Assembly (NCBI GenBank): GCA_023395755.1
Contig: JAEWYG010000226.1
Coordinates: forward strand, 1-6,572
Direction: 5' to 3'
Source: Actinomycetes bacterium
Lineage (GTDB): Bacteria; Actinomycetota; Coriobacteriia; Coriobacteriales; Eggerthellaceae
DNA length: 6,572 nt
In this document: positions 5,753-6,572 of the stretch, piece by piece
Position numbering within the stretch: position 1 is the stretch's first letter
How the letters are laid out: every line of letters starts with the position of its first letter
Position numbers and translations under genes: made by a program
Notes under the pieces: model-generated
Databases searched by the model: none
What the model was told of the DNA's origin: nothing
Seen by the model: the letters and a program-made list of their open reading frames with translations, nothing else

Positions 5753-6572
5753 CTATACAGGAACAGCGGTAAAATCAAACCCTTGTCGCTCAGGCAGACC
5801 GCAGACAATATTCGCACATTGCAAAGCCTGACCAGCAGCGCCTTTTCCCAAATTATCGATAGCACACACGGCAATAAGCATATGCGCCTGCTCGCTTACT
5901 GCAAGACCAATGTGTGCAAAATTTGTACCAGCAACCGAGGAAGTCTTCGGCATGAAGCCTCGATCCAACACGTGCACAAAAGCAGCATTATCATAGAAGT
6001 CTCGGTAAAGCGTTGTATAAAATGCGATATCAGTCGGAGCATTGGCGGCAAGCGGTACGTTTACTGTAGAGAGGAGGCCCCGATTTAAGGGTGCCAGATG
6101 CGGCGTAAAGACCAAGCGGCCAGCAATGCCGAGAATTTGCTCAATTTCAGGCGTATGGCGATGAGTTCCCACTCCGTAAGCTTCTACGTTTTCGTCTGCA
6201 AAACAAAAGTGAGTTCGCGCCGAAGCCTTCTTGCCCGCGCCCGTCACGCCCGACACCGCATCCACCACCACAACTCCATCTTGCGCTTTAAGCCCCGCCC
6301 GAATAGCAGGAGCCGCAGCAAGCGACGTTGCGGTAGGATAACAGCCAGCACATCCGACCAGCACCGAACCACCCGCTGCACGTTCGGCAGCAGCGCGGTT
6401 TAGATCGTCGCGAAACAGTTCTGGCAACCCAAATGCTGCGTGTGCCAAAAGATCGGGGGCCGTATGCGGTGTCGCATACCAGCGCTCGTAGACAGATGTA
6501 TCCTTCAGTCGGAAATCTGCCGAAAGATCAATAACAACAGCACCGCGCGCAACAAGAGCGGGAGCCATAGCT
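5753..6572 (-). CDS. argC: N-acetyl-gamma-glutamyl-phosphate reductase, 5' end cut by window edge
   Basis: ArgC uses NADPH to reduce N-acetylglutamyl phosphate to the semialdehyde, between ArgB and ArgD. The reading frame runs off the right edge. The first visible Met (6566-6568) is internal, since the family pattern ALV.RG..VIDLSADFRLKD continues directly from it and upstream codons remain open. Counting from that Met, 271 residues are visible; the family has about 345, so roughly 70-80 residues with the NADP-binding glycine motif are outside the window. Seen here are VIDLSADFRL (12-21), the catalytic cysteine C76 in VGCAGCYPTATSLA, DAVSGVTGAGKKAS (103-116), the HRHTPEIEQ segment (136-144) with the catalytic histidine, FTPHLAPLNRGLLSTV (154-169), and the C-terminal dimer and cofactor segment NLGKGAAGQALQCANI (239-254). 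It ends in TAG and is followed by argJ after 67 nt. Confidence 0.97.
   Translation of the reverse strand, partial: AMAPALVARGAVVIDLSADFRLKDTSVYERWYATPHTAPDLLAHAAFGLPELFRDDLNRAAAERAAGGSVLVGCAGCYPTATSLAAAPAIRAGLKAQDGVVVVDAVSGVTGAGKKASARTHFCFADENVEAYGVGTHRHTPEIEQILGIAGRLVFTPHLAPLNRGLLSTVNVPLAANAPTDIAFYTTLYRDFYDNAAFVHVLDRGFMPKTSSVAGTNFAHIGLAVSEQAHMLIAVCAIDNLGKGAAGQALQCANIVCGLPERQGFDFTAVPV

Noticed and set aside
5686..5874. Upstream in-frame extension of argJ to ATG 5874
   Set aside because: It would overlap the conserved C-terminus of argC by more than 100 bases, and its residues do not match the ArgJ family.
1..6572. Mobile elements, CRISPR arrays, tRNA or rRNA genes, undescribed system
   Set aside because: The coding strand is filled by six recognisable arginine genes. 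No spaced repeats, transposase motifs, tRNA-like folds or unexplained long gaps were seen.

Overview
The window holds the arginine biosynthesis cluster of a bacterium, with every gene on the minus strand. Read 5'->3' on that strand (right to left here), the order is argC (5' end cut off by the window edge), argJ, argB, argD, argR and argG (3' end cut off). This is the actinobacterial argCJBDFRGH layout with argF missing between argD and argR. Base composition is moderate, a little above half G+C by eye, so this is not a high-GC streptomycete or mycobacterium. My best guess is a Coriobacteriia/Eggerthellaceae-type actinobacterium, at low to moderate confidence. It rests on gene order, protein flavour and composition only.

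Region by region: 6572-5753 is the 3' part of argC; 5685-4336 is argJ after a 67-nt gap; 4339-3353 is argB, whose start codon overlaps the argJ stop in an ATGA junction; 3306-2041 is argD after a 46-nt gap. These four look like one transcription unit. A 233-nt gap (2040-1808) follows, with a hairpin just past argD, an A/T-rich stem, and a plausible promoter with an ARG-box-like palindrome for argR. argR occupies 1807-1379. A second gap of 238 nt (1378-1141) has several short inverted repeats and a plausible argG promoter. argG runs from 1140 off the left edge.

The enzymes form one pathway. ArgJ makes N-acetylglutamate and recycles the acetyl group. ArgB phosphorylates N-acetylglutamate, ArgC reduces the phosphate to the semialdehyde, and ArgD transaminates it to N-acetylornithine. 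ArgJ then releases ornithine. ArgG acts after ornithine carbamoyltransferase, which is not encoded here, and condenses citrulline with aspartate. ArgR is the arginine-responsive repressor expected to control the set. The presence of argJ and an ArgB of the N-helix (arginine-sensitive) type both point to the acetyl-cycling version of the pathway.

I see no mobile element, CRISPR array, RNA gene, phage gene or undescribed system. The points worth a second look are modest: the missing argF, atypical termini or insertions in ArgB, ArgJ and ArgD, and the candidate ArgR-controlled promoters.
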